Shown in pieces: positions 37,701 to 46,735 of a DNA stretch of 64,000 nucleotides. Source of the DNA: SXTU01 sp964496695 (GTDB lineage Bacteria > Verrucomicrobiota > Verrucomicrobiia > Limisphaerales > SXTU01); assembly GCA_964496695.1 (NCBI GenBank), contig CAZCBE010000007.1, forward strand, positions 50,785 to 114,784, read 5' to 3'. The translations under genes were made by a program, and so were the position numbers. The notes beneath the pieces are model-generated. The model saw only the letters and a program-made list of their open reading frames with translations. It was not told the origin of the DNA and searched no databases. Every line of letters begins with the position of its first letter. The first letter of the stretch is position 1.

Positions 37701-40346
37701 CTTGGCGGACGGGACGGTGTGGGCTTGGGGCAACAACAGCAGCGGTGAACTCGGCAATGGCACCACCGTCGCGACCAACGCTCCGGTGCAGGTGGTCGGC
37801 CTCACCAGTGTGGTGGCCGTTGCGGTCGGCTATGGCCACTCGCTGGCCCTGAAGGCGGACGGGACCGTGTGGGCCTGGGGTGAAAACATCGCCGGCCAGC
37901 TCGGCAACGGCACCACCACCGCGACCAACGCCCCGGTGCAGGTCAGCGGCCTGACGAATGTGACGGGCATCGCCGCTGGTAATTCGCATTCCTTGGCGGT
38001 GAAGGCCAACGGGACCGTATGGGCCTGGGGCGAGAACGATTATGGGCAGTTGGGTGAGGGCACGGAGATTTCAACGAATGCTCCCGTGGCGGTCCTGCGC
38101 CTCACGAACATCGTGTCCGTAGCGGCCGGCTATTACCACTCCTTGGCGGTGAAATCGGACGGCACCGCATGGGCCTGGGGCGACAACTATTACGGGCAGT
38201 TGGGCGATGGTTCCGACTCCGACCACACCAACGCCCCGGTGGCGGTTCTTCGCGTGACCAGCGTGTCGGCGATCACCGGCGGCAACTATCATTCGATGGC
38301 GCTGAAGTCGGATGGAACCTTGTGGGCGTGGGGCGACAACTATTACGGCCAGTTGGGCAGCAGCTCCGTCATTGACTACACCANNNNNNNNNNNNNNNNN
38401 NNNNNNNNNNNNNNNNNNNNNNNNNNNNNNNNNNNNNNNNNNNNNNNNNNNNNNNNNNNNNNNNNNNNNNNNNNNNNNNNNNNTGGGGCGACAACTATTA
38501 CGGCCAGTTGGGCAGCAGCTCCGTCATTGACTACACCAACGCCGCAGTGCTGGTCAGCCTGGGAGATGTCGTGGCCGTCGCGGCCGGGTGTGACCATTCG
38601 CTGGCGGTGGTCCTGCCGTCCGTCTCGGCCCTCGAAGGCTCTGGTCCCAAGACTGTCCTGAATCTGGCCGCCAACATTCTGGGCGGCCCCACGGCGGACG
38701 AGAATTCCCAGGTCGTCACGTTTGCCGTGACGAACAGCAATCCCGCGCTGTTCTCCGTGCAGCCTTACATTGACGGCACGGGCACAGCGACCCCCGGCGC
38801 GCTGCACTTTACCCCGGCGGCGCTCGGCTTTGGCCGCGTCGTCGTCACGGTCGTCGCCCGCGACAACGCCGGCACGACCAATGGCGGCGTGGACACCGCC
38901 GTCGCCCAGACCTTCATCATCAACATCGTCGAGGTGAACACGCGCGTCTTCATTTCCTCCGGCACGCCGGCCGGCCGGCAGGGTGAAACGCTGACGGTGC
39001 CCATCCTGTTCAAGGCCACCGGAGTGGAAGCAGGCGTGGGCTTCACGCTGAACTTCGACAGCACCAAGCTCACCTACCGCAACACCGGGTTGGGCGCGAA
39101 CGGCAGCGGCGCGACTCTCACGGAAAACGCGGCGGGTGCGGGCAGCGGCCGCTTGGGCTTTGTGCTGGGCCGGCCCGTCGGCGATCCGTTCGCCGCCGGG
39201 ACGAATGAATTGCTGCTGGTCACCTTCGCCGTGAGTCCCTCCGCCGCGCTGGGCTCCACCCCGGTCACCTTCTCCGATGCCACCACACGGCGCGAGATCA
39301 CCGATGCGTCCGCCAACGCGGTGCCGTTCGTCTTCGTGGACGGCAGCGTGACCATCGCGGCGGGCGTCGTGGGGACCCCGAGCACGCTCGAAGGCGATGT
39401 CACCTCCCGGCCCTATGGCAACGGCAGCGTGTCGGTCAGCGACGCGATCCAGATCGGGCGCTTTGCGGCGGGCCTCGACACGCCGAGCACGGGCACGGGC
39501 GGCGAGTTCCAGCGCGCCGACTGCGCGCCGTTCGCCACCAAGGGCAACGGCGTCATCTCCGTGGCCGACTATGTGCAGGCGATCCGCTTCGCAGCCGGCC
39601 TGGACACGCCGGGCACGGTGGGTGGGCCGACGACCGTGAGCGCCGCGCTGCGGACCACGGCTGCCCTGCCCGCCGGGGCGCGCACCGTCCGGGTGGTCAG
39701 CGGAAGCCTCGTGGCCGGTCGCGTGAACACGGTCAGCGTCCAGCTTGATTCGCAAGGCAACGAGGCGGGCATCAGTCTGAACCTGCAGTTCGATGCCACG
39801 GTGCTCGACTATGTGGGGGCCACTACGGGCAGCGGTGCCACTGGCGGTTCGCTCACGGTCAACCGCTTGAAGGCGGCCGCCGGCAAGGTGGGCCTGGTGC
39901 TGGCGATGCCGGCGGGCCGAACCATCGCCGCAGGCACGCAGACCATCATCACTTTGACCTTCAACGTCACGGGCAGCGGCAGCACGGCGATCAGCCTGGC
40001 TGGGGAAGCCCCGGTGGCCCGCGAAATTGCGGACGTGAACGCGGAGGTTTTGGGCGCGAACTATGTGGACGGCAGCTTCAACGTGCTCCTGCCGGCGGGT
40101 CTGCAGGCCGCCGGCCTGCAGCGCGCGGCGGACGGCTCGCTGCGTCTCGCGGTGCGCAATGCGGACGGCACGCCGGTCACGGCGGCACAGGCGGCGAAGT
40201 ATCAGGTGTTCGTCACAGCGAACCTTGGCGGCGCGTGGACGCTGCTGCCGAACGCCCTGGTGCTGGAGGACGGCGCGCTCAAGATCGTGGACCCGGCAGC
40301 CAGCGGTGCCGGCCTGCGGCTCTACAAGCTGGTTGAAGCACCCTGA
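31774..40346 (+). CDS. Giant secreted multidomain repeat protein, paralogue 2 (spans assembly gap)
   Basis: A signal peptide (WLAFAACLLGVAAPAQ) precedes two copies of the N-terminal domain seen in paralogue 1 (about 31885-32640 and 32910-33715), each followed by an Ig-like domain. Seven more diverged cadherin/VCBS-like repeats follow with two CBM-like domains (GSFEGA at about 35100; NGSFESGDLTGW at about 36180), one RCC1 propeller (37401-38620), a cohesin-like/dockerin-like/cohesin-like end and the shared C-terminus LRLYKLVEAP. The reading frame breaks at the N gap, but the 55 bases on either side are identical; merging them (removing 155 bases) restores one frame of 2805 codons. The true protein may be longer if RCC1 units are missing. 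A GGAAG ribosome site precedes the ATG. Confidence 0.88.
37401..38620 (+). other. RCC1-type propeller within giant gene 2
   Basis: Units of about 51 aa have the form HSLAVKADGTVWAWGDN..GQLGDGT...TNAPVQV.GLTNV.AIAAG. The N gap interrupts the array, so the unit count is unknown. Confidence 0.88.
38384..38483. other. Scaffold gap of 100 Ns
   Basis: The gap is exactly 100 Ns. The 55 bases before it (38329-38383) and after it (38484-38538) are identical, the pattern left when two contigs end on the same k-mer in a tandem repeat. Confidence 0.95.
38940..40090 (+). other. Cohesin-like / dockerin-like / cohesin-like C-terminal module of giant protein 2
   Basis: The first cohesin-like domain is at about 38940-39370 (GVGFTLNFDSTKLTY). 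The dockerin-like pair is at about 39388-39615 (GDVTSRPYGNGSVSVSDAIQ and CAPFATKGNGVISVADYVQ), and a second cohesin-like domain is at about 39680-40060. The layout is identical to paralogue 1. Confidence 0.75.
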
Positions 40347-40436
40347 CGGTTCGCGCAGGCGCCGACGTGAGGCGGCGGACGAAACGGTCTGACCGCGCTT
40401 CCGCCTCGTCACCTTGGCGGCTGCGGAGGCGCTTGC

Positions 40437-41468
40437 TCAGTGCTGGTTCAGCACGTCAATCAACTGCCGGAGCCGGCCGTAGTCGCGGCGGTTGAAGCCG
40501 AAGGCGAGGCGTTGCAGTTCCAGATGTTCGCGGTCCTCCACTTCCTCGGCCGTGGGCGGGATGACGTGGAACGGCTTACCGGTGATGATGTCGGCGAAGT
40601 CCTCGTTCAGCGCCGCGAGGCCGGAAGGTGTGGGCGGGTGCTTGAGCCGGATGACCAGCAGGTCATGCACGAAACGCGTGGAGTGAAAGTTCCGGTAGAA
40701 GCGCGCGATGTGCCGCACGGCTTCCTCGACGTTGTCGGTGATGTGGTAGAGGCCGAGATCTTCGATCGAGATGAGCTGGTTGCGGAGGAGATGCTCGCGC
40801 ACGTTCTTGTCCCACGTCTTCCAGTAGGTGCCGCCGGTCCGGTCCACCAGCACGAGCGGCATGAGCTGGCTCTTGCCGGTCTGCATCAGCGTGAGCGCCT
40901 CGAAGGCCTCGTCCATCGTCCCAAAGCCGCCGGGGAACAGCGCGATGGCGTCCGAGTGGCGGATGAAGATGAGCTTGCGCGTGAAGAAGTATTTGAAGGT
41001 GACGAGCTTCTTGTCCTCCGCGATGACGGGATTCGCGGACTGTTCCCAGGGCAGGCGGATGTTCACGCCGAAGCTGCGCTCCGCCCCCGCGCCCACATGC
41101 CCGGCATGCATGATGCCCGGCCCCGCGCCGGTGATGACCATGAAGCCCGCGTCGGCGATCTTCCGCCCGAACTCCACCGCCTGGTGGTATTCCACCGACG
41201 CGGGCGCGGTGCGCGCGGAACCGAAGATGGTGACCTTGCGCTTGCCGGCGTAGGGGGCGAAGAGCTTGTAGGCATAGCGCAGCTCGCGCACGGCGGTCTG
41301 GATGACGCGCACATCCCCGCGGTCTTCCACATCGTGCAGCAGCTTGAGCGACTGCTCGATGAGGTCGGTGACGAGGTCCGTGTTATGGCCGCCGCCCTTG
41401 AGCGCGATCAACTCGCGGATGCGACGATCGAGTTCGGGATCGGTGGACGGTCGCGGGCGTTTGTCCAT
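40437..41468 (-). CDS. LOG-family (TIGR00730-like) Rossmann-fold protein
   Basis: 343 aa from the ATG at 41468, preferred to the upstream in-frame ATG at 41507. The core shows VTIFGSARTAP, GFMVITGAGPGIMHAGHVGAG and FPGGFGTMDEAFEALTL. The last is the PGGxGTxxE signature of LOG (cytokinin riboside 5'-monophosphate phosphoribohydrolase) proteins, formerly called lysine decarboxylases. N- and C-terminal helical extensions make it longer than the minimal about 190-aa family. A nucleotide-hydrolysing role is likely, substrate unproven. Confidence 0.88.
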   Translation of the reverse strand: MDKRPRPSTDPELDRRIRELIALKGGGHNTDLVTDLIEQSLKLLHDVEDRGDVRVIQTAVRELRYAYKLFAPYAGKRKVTIFGSARTAPASVEYHQAVEFGRKIADAGFMVITGAGPGIMHAGHVGAGAERSFGVNIRLPWEQSANPVIAEDKKLVTFKYFFTRKLIFIRHSDAIALFPGGFGTMDEAFEALTLMQTGKSQLMPLVLVDRTGGTYWKTWDKNVREHLLRNQLISIEDLGLYHITDNVEEAVRHIARFYRNFHSTRFVHDLLVIRLKHPPTPSGLAALNEDFADIITGKPFHVIPPTAEEVEDREHLELQRLAFGFNRRDYGRLRQLIDVLNQH

Positions 41469-41534
41469 GGGCACAGCGTAGCGGAAGGGCAGGGGAAGGC
41501 AACCCACGGGGAAGGGCGGGGCGAGAAAGGGGGA

Positions 41535-41618
41535 GGAGCAGGATTAGGATCAGGATTATGAGCAGGAGCCGGCGGGGGGGATGCTTCCTGCTCGTGATCC
41601 TGATCCTAATCCTGCTCC
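41535..41618. repeat. 84-bp element with perfect 20-bp terminal inverted repeats
   Basis: GGAGCAGGATTAGGATCAGG (41535-41554) and its exact complement (41599-41618) flank a 44-base centre. A solo copy of one arm lies at 43246-43275. Together with the following element it fills the 489-base gap 41469-41957. Confidence 0.9.
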
Positions 41619-41652
41619 CTCCCGGAACCACGGGGCGCAGCATGCTACTGCT

Positions 41653-41822
41653 CCGGAGCGCGGCTGTGTCCCGCTCGGCGCGGGATCAGCCGCAGCAACA
41701 TTCGAGGGTCGAACGGGGTCGGAACACCGTGGCGCCTCCGGCTGGGCGCAGCCGCTGCGGCTGGTCGCCGCGACACAGCCGCGCTCCGGGGGGATTCCGA
41801 TCCTCGGGGCTGTGTCGAGAAG
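41653..41822. repeat. Composite inverted-repeat element, copy 1 (CCGGAGCGCGGCTGTGTC family)
   Basis: Terminal arms CCGGAGCGCGGCTGTGTC (41653-41670) and its exact complement (41772-41789) enclose a GC-rich centre; homology to copy 2 (49546-49728, opposite orientation) continues to about 41822. Copy 2 has one extra GGGGTCGGAAC unit. Confidence 0.9.
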
Positions 41823-41957
41823 CGCCCGGAACCACAGATGTTCAAATTCCAGCTTTGACACCCATTCGGACGGTTGGCAGGGTGCGTGCCGCTCGCGCCG
41901 GGCGGCCTTCGCTTCCTGAATTCCCAGGCAGAACCAAGCCCGGCCACCGCATGTCTT

Positions 41958-43229
41958 ATGGCTGAACTTACAGGCAATCTGCTCGTCGCCCAATCCGGCG
42001 GCCCCACCGCCGTCATCAACGCCAGTGTCGCCGGCGTCATCCAGGAGGCCGGGCGGCACGAGTGCATCGAGGAGATTTACGGCGGGCTCAACGGCATCCT
42101 GGGCATCCTCAACGAGACGCTCATTGATCTGAACGAGGAGAAGGCCAAGGCGATCGAGGGCCTCAAGCACACGCCCGCCGCCGCGCTGGGCACCTGCCGC
42201 TACAAGATTGATTTCAAGAAGAAGCCCGAGAAGGCCGCCAAGGACATGGACCGCCTCTTCGAGGTCTTCCAGGCGCACAACATCCGCTTCTTCTTCTACG
42301 CGGGCGGCAACGACTCGCAGGACACGACGAACAAGATCCACCAGGAAGCCGTGAAGCGCGGCTGGGACATGCGCTGCATCGGCGTGCCCAAGACCATTGA
42401 CAACGACCTGCCGCACACCGACCACTGCAACGGCTACGGCTCCGTCATCAAATACAACGCGACCACGGTCATGGAAGTCGCGTGCGATGTCGGCTCGATG
42501 GCCACGGACGACGGCTCCTGCTGCATCATCGAGGTCATGGGCCGCGCCGCCGGCTGGATCGCCGCCGGCACGGTGCTGGCCAAGCGCAAGCCCGCGGACG
42601 CGCCGCACATCATCCTGCTGCCGGAGATTCCCTTCGATCAGGAGAAGTTCCTGGCGCGCGTGCAGGCGACGGTGGCCGAGCTGAAGCATTGCATCATCGT
42701 GGTGGGCGAAGGCCTGAAGAACGCCGCCGGCGAGGAGATCGGCGTGGACAAGTCCCGCGTGGACGCCTTCGGGCACGCCGTGCTGGGCGGGGCCGCCGAC
42801 CGCCTCGCGGAAATCGTCCAGGGCAAGCTGAACTTGAAGACCCGCACCGTGAAGCTCGGCTACGCGCAGCGCGCCGCCGCGCACTTCGCCAGCGAGACGG
42901 ATGTGCAGGAGGCCGTGGCCTGCGGCGAGACCGCCGTGCGCACCGCCGTGGGCGGCAAGAGCGGCTACATGGTCAAGATCGTCCGCCTCGAGACCAAGCC
43001 CTACCGCTGGGCCACCGACATCCAGCCGCTGGATGACATTGCCAACGTCGAGCATTTCCTCCCGCGCGACTGGATCACCGAGGACGGTTTCCTGCCGAAC
43101 GAGAAGTTCATCGAGTATGCCGCGCCGCTGGTGGAGGGCGAACTGCGCCTGCCCATGGAAGGCGGCCTGCCGAAGTTCGTGGTGCTCGACAAGGTGCCGG
43201 TGGAGAAGGTGCTTCCGCCGCGCGCGTGA
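41958..43229 (+). CDS. Pyrophosphate-dependent-type 6-phosphofructokinase
   Basis: 423 aa from the ATG at 41958 (MAELTGNLLV). Family motifs are VAQSGGPTAVINAS, YAGGNDSQDTTNKI (where ATP-PFKs have GGDGS), VPKTIDNDLPHTDHCNGYGS with the catalytic Asp and the Lys expected of PPi-dependent enzymes, and EVMGRAAGWIAAG. It would convert fructose-6-phosphate to the 1,6-bisphosphate in glycolysis using PPi, reversibly. Phosphate-donor preference is inferred from motifs only. Its neighbours are unrelated in function. Confidence 0.9.
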   Translation: MAELTGNLLVAQSGGPTAVINASVAGVIQEAGRHECIEEIYGGLNGILGILNETLIDLNEEKAKAIEGLKHTPAAALGTCRYKIDFKKKPEKAAKDMDRLFEVFQAHNIRFFFYAGGNDSQDTTNKIHQEAVKRGWDMRCIGVPKTIDNDLPHTDHCNGYGSVIKYNATTVMEVACDVGSMATDDGSCCIIEVMGRAAGWIAAGTVLAKRKPADAPHIILLPEIPFDQEKFLARVQATVAELKHCIIVVGEGLKNAAGEEIGVDKSRVDAFGHAVLGGAADRLAEIVQGKLNLKTRTVKLGYAQRAAAHFASETDVQEAVACGETAVRTAVGGKSGYMVKIVRLETKPYRWATDIQPLDDIANVEHFLPRDWITEDGFLPNEKFIEYAAPLVEGELRLPMEGGLPKFVVLDKVPVEKVLPPRA

Positions 43230-43245
43230 AGCTGAGTCCAGGCAG

Positions 43246-43275
43246 GGCTCCTGCTCGTGATCCTAATCCTGCTCC
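43246..43275. repeat. Solo arm of the GGAGCAGGATTAGGATCA family
   Basis: CTGCTCGTGATCCTAATCCTGCTCC matches the right arm at 41591-41618. It lies between the convergent phosphofructokinase and response-regulator genes. Confidence 0.75.
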
Positions 43276-43320
43276 AGCTTTGGGGTTGGTCGCCGATTTC
43301 CTTACTGCTCGGCGGGCTGA

Positions 43321-43908
43321 TCACGAGCCTGCGGCCGCAGTATGGAGCCCGAGGTTGAGGAATTCCGCCTCGACCTTTTTCACGCAGGCCGGGCAGATGC
43401 CGTGGCTGAACTTGGTCTGGGGCCCGGCATGTTCGGAGATGTATTGCTCCACGGGCTGCCATTGATCCTGCTCATCGCGGATTTGCTTGCAGTAGGCGCA
43501 GATGGGCAGGAGTTCCTCAAGCTGGCTCACATGTTTGCGCAGGCCGAGAATGCGCTGGGCCACGACCAGCCGTGCCGCGAGCTGGTCCTCGTCGCACGGT
43601 TTGGTGAGAAAGTCATCCGCCCCGGCCTGCATGGCCTCCAGGTAGTTATCCTTCCCGCCCAGCGAGGTCAGCATGATGATGAACGTGTAAGGGGGACGGT
43701 TGGTCATGCGAATGGCGCGGCAGAGCGCCAGCCCGTCCATTTCCGGCATCAGCCAGTCGGAGATGATCACGGAGGGTGAATCCGCCAGCCAGCGGATCAG
43801 CGCCTGTCCGCCATGCTCAACGGCGATGACTTCGTGGCCAAGCATTTCGAGGGTGCTTTGGAGCATGAGGCGGGACGTGGCGTCGTCCTCGGCGATCAGG
43901 ATTTTCAT
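43321..43908 (-). CDS. Response regulator with Cys/His C-terminal motif
   Basis: 195 aa. The receiver domain (1-120) has acidic EDD at 7-9, phospho-acceptor D51 (IISDWLMPEMDG) and K103. A short helix leads to PICAYCKQIRDEQDQW...EQYISEH...FSHGICPACVKK, giving C137, C140, H169, C172 and C175, a small module with the look of a metal site found at the ends of many regulators and GGDEF/PAS proteins. There is no DNA-binding domain. Its start overlaps the end of the hybrid-kinase gene by 4 bases (ATGA), so the two are translationally coupled and it is the probable phosphorelay target. Confidence 0.93.
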   Translation of the reverse strand: MKILIAEDDATSRLMLQSTLEMLGHEVIAVEHGGQALIRWLADSPSVIISDWLMPEMDGLALCRAIRMTNRPPYTFIIMLTSLGGKDNYLEAMQAGADDFLTKPCDEDQLAARLVVAQRILGLRKHVSQLEELLPICAYCKQIRDEQDQWQPVEQYISEHAGPQTKFSHGICPACVKKVEAEFLNLGLHTAAAGS

Positions 43909-46727
43909 GATGGTGACTGGATGGGGGGGATGGCGGCAGGAGCGGGGGTGGAAAATTCGAGTCGGAGGGCACGCGTGACGCGTTCAAGCTCGGTGGCGAG
44001 TGCATCCAGCAGTTCCGCGGCCCCGGTGGTCGTGCCGGACTTGCCAAGCAGCTCAAGCTGGTGGCAGAGGTCCGCAAGGGATCGTGCGCCGACATTGAGG
44101 GCCGCGCCCTTGAGCGCGTGGGCTTCCTGGTTGAGTTGCACCGCGTCGGCGCGGGCGACGCCGTTCTGCAGCGCGGCGAGACGCGTGGCGGCATCGCTGC
44201 AAAAGACATCCGTCAAGCGGGCTGGCAGCAAGGCGTTGTGCGTGCCCAGTTTGCGCAATCGCTGGACCATCGCCGGGTCCAGCGGTGCGGCGGGTGGTTC
44301 CGAAGCGGGAACCGGAACGGCTGGCGGGGCGGGCGGGCTGGCGGCGCGCATGGGAACACGTTCCAAGGAGGCAGCCAGTTCTTCGATCATGAGCGGCTTG
44401 GTGAGGTAGTCGTTCATCCCTGCCGTCAGGCATTTTTCGCGGTCACCCTCGAGCGCGTGCGCGGTCATGGCGATGATGTGAAGGCCGGGGTTCAGGCGCG
44501 CGAGGTCGGAGTCGTCACCAGCCCGGATGCGGCGGGCAGTCTCGTAGCCGTCCAGGCGCGGCATCTGGCAGTCGAGCAGCATGGCGTCGAAGGATTCACA
44601 CCGGAGTGCGGCGAGCGCTTCGAACCCGTCTCCCGCCACTTTCACGGTGTGGCCGGCGTAGCGGAGGAGGCCGGTGGCGACCTCCTGGTTGACGCTGTTG
44701 TCCTCGACCAGCAGCAGATGCAGTGACCGGCCCGCGGCCTGGGCCGGGTGCTCCGCGGGCGGGGCGGGGCGGGGGATGAAGGAGGTGCCCCCCACGATGT
44801 TCGCCAGCGTGTCAAAGAGCAGCGACTGCCTGACCGGCTTGGTCAGGCAGGCGGAAAAGGCGGCCGCGCGCAATTCCGGTTCACTGAGCTGACGGCCCTG
44901 CGAGGAGAGCAGCACGAGCCGGAGGCCGGCGAGCGCCGGATCGTCCTTGATGGCCTGGGCGAACGTGAGGCCGTCCATGCCGGGCATCATCATGTCCACG
45001 AGCACGACATCAAACGGCGGTTCCTTCCCCGGCGCCGCGCGGAGCCGCGCCAAAGCCTCCGGTCCGCTGGCCGCGACTTCACTCTGCATGCGCCAGACGC
45101 GGACCTGATGCAGCAGGATGTCGCGGTTGATCGCGTTGTCATCCACCACGAGCACGCGCAGTCCGGCCAGGGAGCGGGGCAACGCGGCGACGGGCGCGAT
45201 GGCGGGCTTCAACGGCAGGGTGAACCAAAAGGTCGAACCTTGGCCCGGGGTGCTCTGCACGCCGATCTCCCCGCCCATCAACCCGACGAGATGCCGGCAG
45301 ATGGCCAGGCCCAGCCCGGTGCCGCCGAATTGCCGCGTGGTGGAGCCGTCCGCCTGCGTGAAGGCCTGGAAGAGCTTCCCCTGCACCTCCGGCACGATGC
45401 CGATTCCGGTGTCCCGCACCTGGAAGCGCAGCGTGATTCCGGCGAGCGACTCCGCCGCGACGAGCACCTCGACGACGACCTCGCCGCGCCGGGTGAACTT
45501 GACGGCATTGCCAATGAGATTGGTCAGCACCTGGCGCAGGCGGAGCGGATCGCCGCAGACGTGGCGCGGGACGGTCGGGTGAATGAGGCAGGCCAGTTCA
45601 AGGCCCTTGGCCTGCGCGCCGGCGGCCAGGATTTCGAGCGGGCCTTCGACGGCTTCGTGCAGGTCGAAGTCGTGCGAATCAATGTGCATCTTGCCCGCCT
45701 CGATCTTGGAGAAGTCCAGGATGTCGTTGAGAATGGCGAGGAGGGATTCGGCGCTGGAGCAGATGGTCCTGGCCTGATGCCGCTGGGGCGGCGTGAGCGA
45801 CGAGCGCAGGAGGATGTGGGTCATGCCGATGACGCCGTTCATGGGCGTGCGAATCTCATGGCTCATGTTCGCCAGGAATTCGCTTTTCGCGCGGGCGGCG
45901 GCTTCGGCGGCTTCCTTGGCCACGCGCAGATCCGCTTCCGTGCGCCGGCGCTCGGCGACCTCGGTCTCCAGCTCGTGGGTGCGTTCGCGGACGCGGGTTT
46001 CGAGCTGGTCGTGGGCCTGGCGCAGGGCGGTGTCGCGGGCCTGGACCTGCGCCAGCATGTCGTTGAAGTCATCCGCCAGCCGGCCCAGTTCGTCCTCGCC
46101 CTGATGGGCCACGCGGATGGAGTAGTCGCGGCGTTGGGACACCGCGCGCGCCGTCCCCGCGAGTTGGAGCAGGGGCCCGGAAATCACCCGTTGCAGCCTG
46201 GTGGACAGCAGGACGGCACCCAGCAGGGCGACGACGAGCACCAGCACCGTGACCCAGGCGAACTCTTCAAGCCGGGTGTAGAGCGCGCGCAGGTCCGCCT
46301 CCAGATACACGGTGCCGGCGGGCTGGCCGCGGTTCACGATGCGGTGAAACACGACGAACTGGCCGTCCGTGAAACCGCGCCGGTTGTCCTCCGGCGGCGG
46401 CGGCGTGAATTTACGTGCCTCGCCCGGTCGTTGAAAGGTGGCGAAGACACGGCCCCGTTCGTCGTAGAGCGCCGCCGCCGCCACGCTGTTCTGGACCCGC
46501 AGGGCGGCGAGGATCTCCGCGGCGGCCTTGGGATCATCGAAGTCGAGCGCGCTCGCGCTGTTCTGGCCGATGATCTCGGCGAGGGTGGCCAGTTCCCCGG
46601 CCATGCCGGCGCGGAACTGGCGCACCTCGGTGGCCACGAACCCGGCACAGGCCAGCAGGAGCGCCCCGGCGCTGGTGAGCAGCAGCAGCAGGGTCTGCTT
46701 GGTGCGGATGGAGGCTCTTTTCCACAT
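43905..46727 (-). CDS. Hybrid histidine kinase with CHASE8-like sensor, two receivers and Hpt
   Basis: 940 aa. Membrane helix 1 (TLLLLLTSAGALLLACAGFV), then a periplasmic domain of about 130 residues whose SASALDFDDPKAAAEILAAL and ALYDERGRVFATFQRPG match the CHASE8 pattern of YfiN-type proteins. Membrane helix 2 (VTVLVLVVALLGAVLLS), HAMP, HisKA with H290 (SHEIRTPMN), an HATPase with N box (LRQVLTNLIGNAVKFT) and G boxes (DTGIGI, GGTGLGLAI), REC1 (D578), REC2 (D719) and Hpt (AHALKGAALN, H870). It sits 8 bases downstream of a YfiR-like gene and overlaps a response-regulator gene, implying a signalling chain from periplasm to cytoplasm. Confidence 0.95.
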   Translation of the reverse strand: MWKRASIRTKQTLLLLLTSAGALLLACAGFVATEVRQFRAGMAGELATLAEIIGQNSASALDFDDPKAAAEILAALRVQNSVAAAALYDERGRVFATFQRPGEARKFTPPPPEDNRRGFTDGQFVVFHRIVNRGQPAGTVYLEADLRALYTRLEEFAWVTVLVLVVALLGAVLLSTRLQRVISGPLLQLAGTARAVSQRRDYSIRVAHQGEDELGRLADDFNDMLAQVQARDTALRQAHDQLETRVRERTHELETEVAERRRTEADLRVAKEAAEAAARAKSEFLANMSHEIRTPMNGVIGMTHILLRSSLTPPQRHQARTICSSAESLLAILNDILDFSKIEAGKMHIDSHDFDLHEAVEGPLEILAAGAQAKGLELACLIHPTVPRHVCGDPLRLRQVLTNLIGNAVKFTRRGEVVVEVLVAAESLAGITLRFQVRDTGIGIVPEVQGKLFQAFTQADGSTTRQFGGTGLGLAICRHLVGLMGGEIGVQSTPGQGSTFWFTLPLKPAIAPVAALPRSLAGLRVLVVDDNAINRDILLHQVRVWRMQSEVAASGPEALARLRAAPGKEPPFDVVLVDMMMPGMDGLTFAQAIKDDPALAGLRLVLLSSQGRQLSEPELRAAAFSACLTKPVRQSLLFDTLANIVGGTSFIPRPAPPAEHPAQAAGRSLHLLLVEDNSVNQEVATGLLRYAGHTVKVAGDGFEALAALRCESFDAMLLDCQMPRLDGYETARRIRAGDDSDLARLNPGLHIIAMTAHALEGDREKCLTAGMNDYLTKPLMIEELAASLERVPMRAASPPAPPAVPVPASEPPAAPLDPAMVQRLRKLGTHNALLPARLTDVFCSDAATRLAALQNGVARADAVQLNQEAHALKGAALNVGARSLADLCHQLELLGKSGTTTGAAELLDALATELERVTRALRLEFSTPAPAAIPPIQSPS

Positions 46728-46735
46728 GCGCAGGC

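Noticed and set aside
38508..40346. Separate gene starting after the N gap
   Set aside because: It begins with a TTG inside an RCC1 unit and continues the upstream protein once the duplicated 55 bases are merged.
40347..40436. Terminator after giant gene 2
   Set aside because: GTGAGGCGG and CCGCCTCGTCACC can pair weakly, but there is no T-run and the stem is poor.
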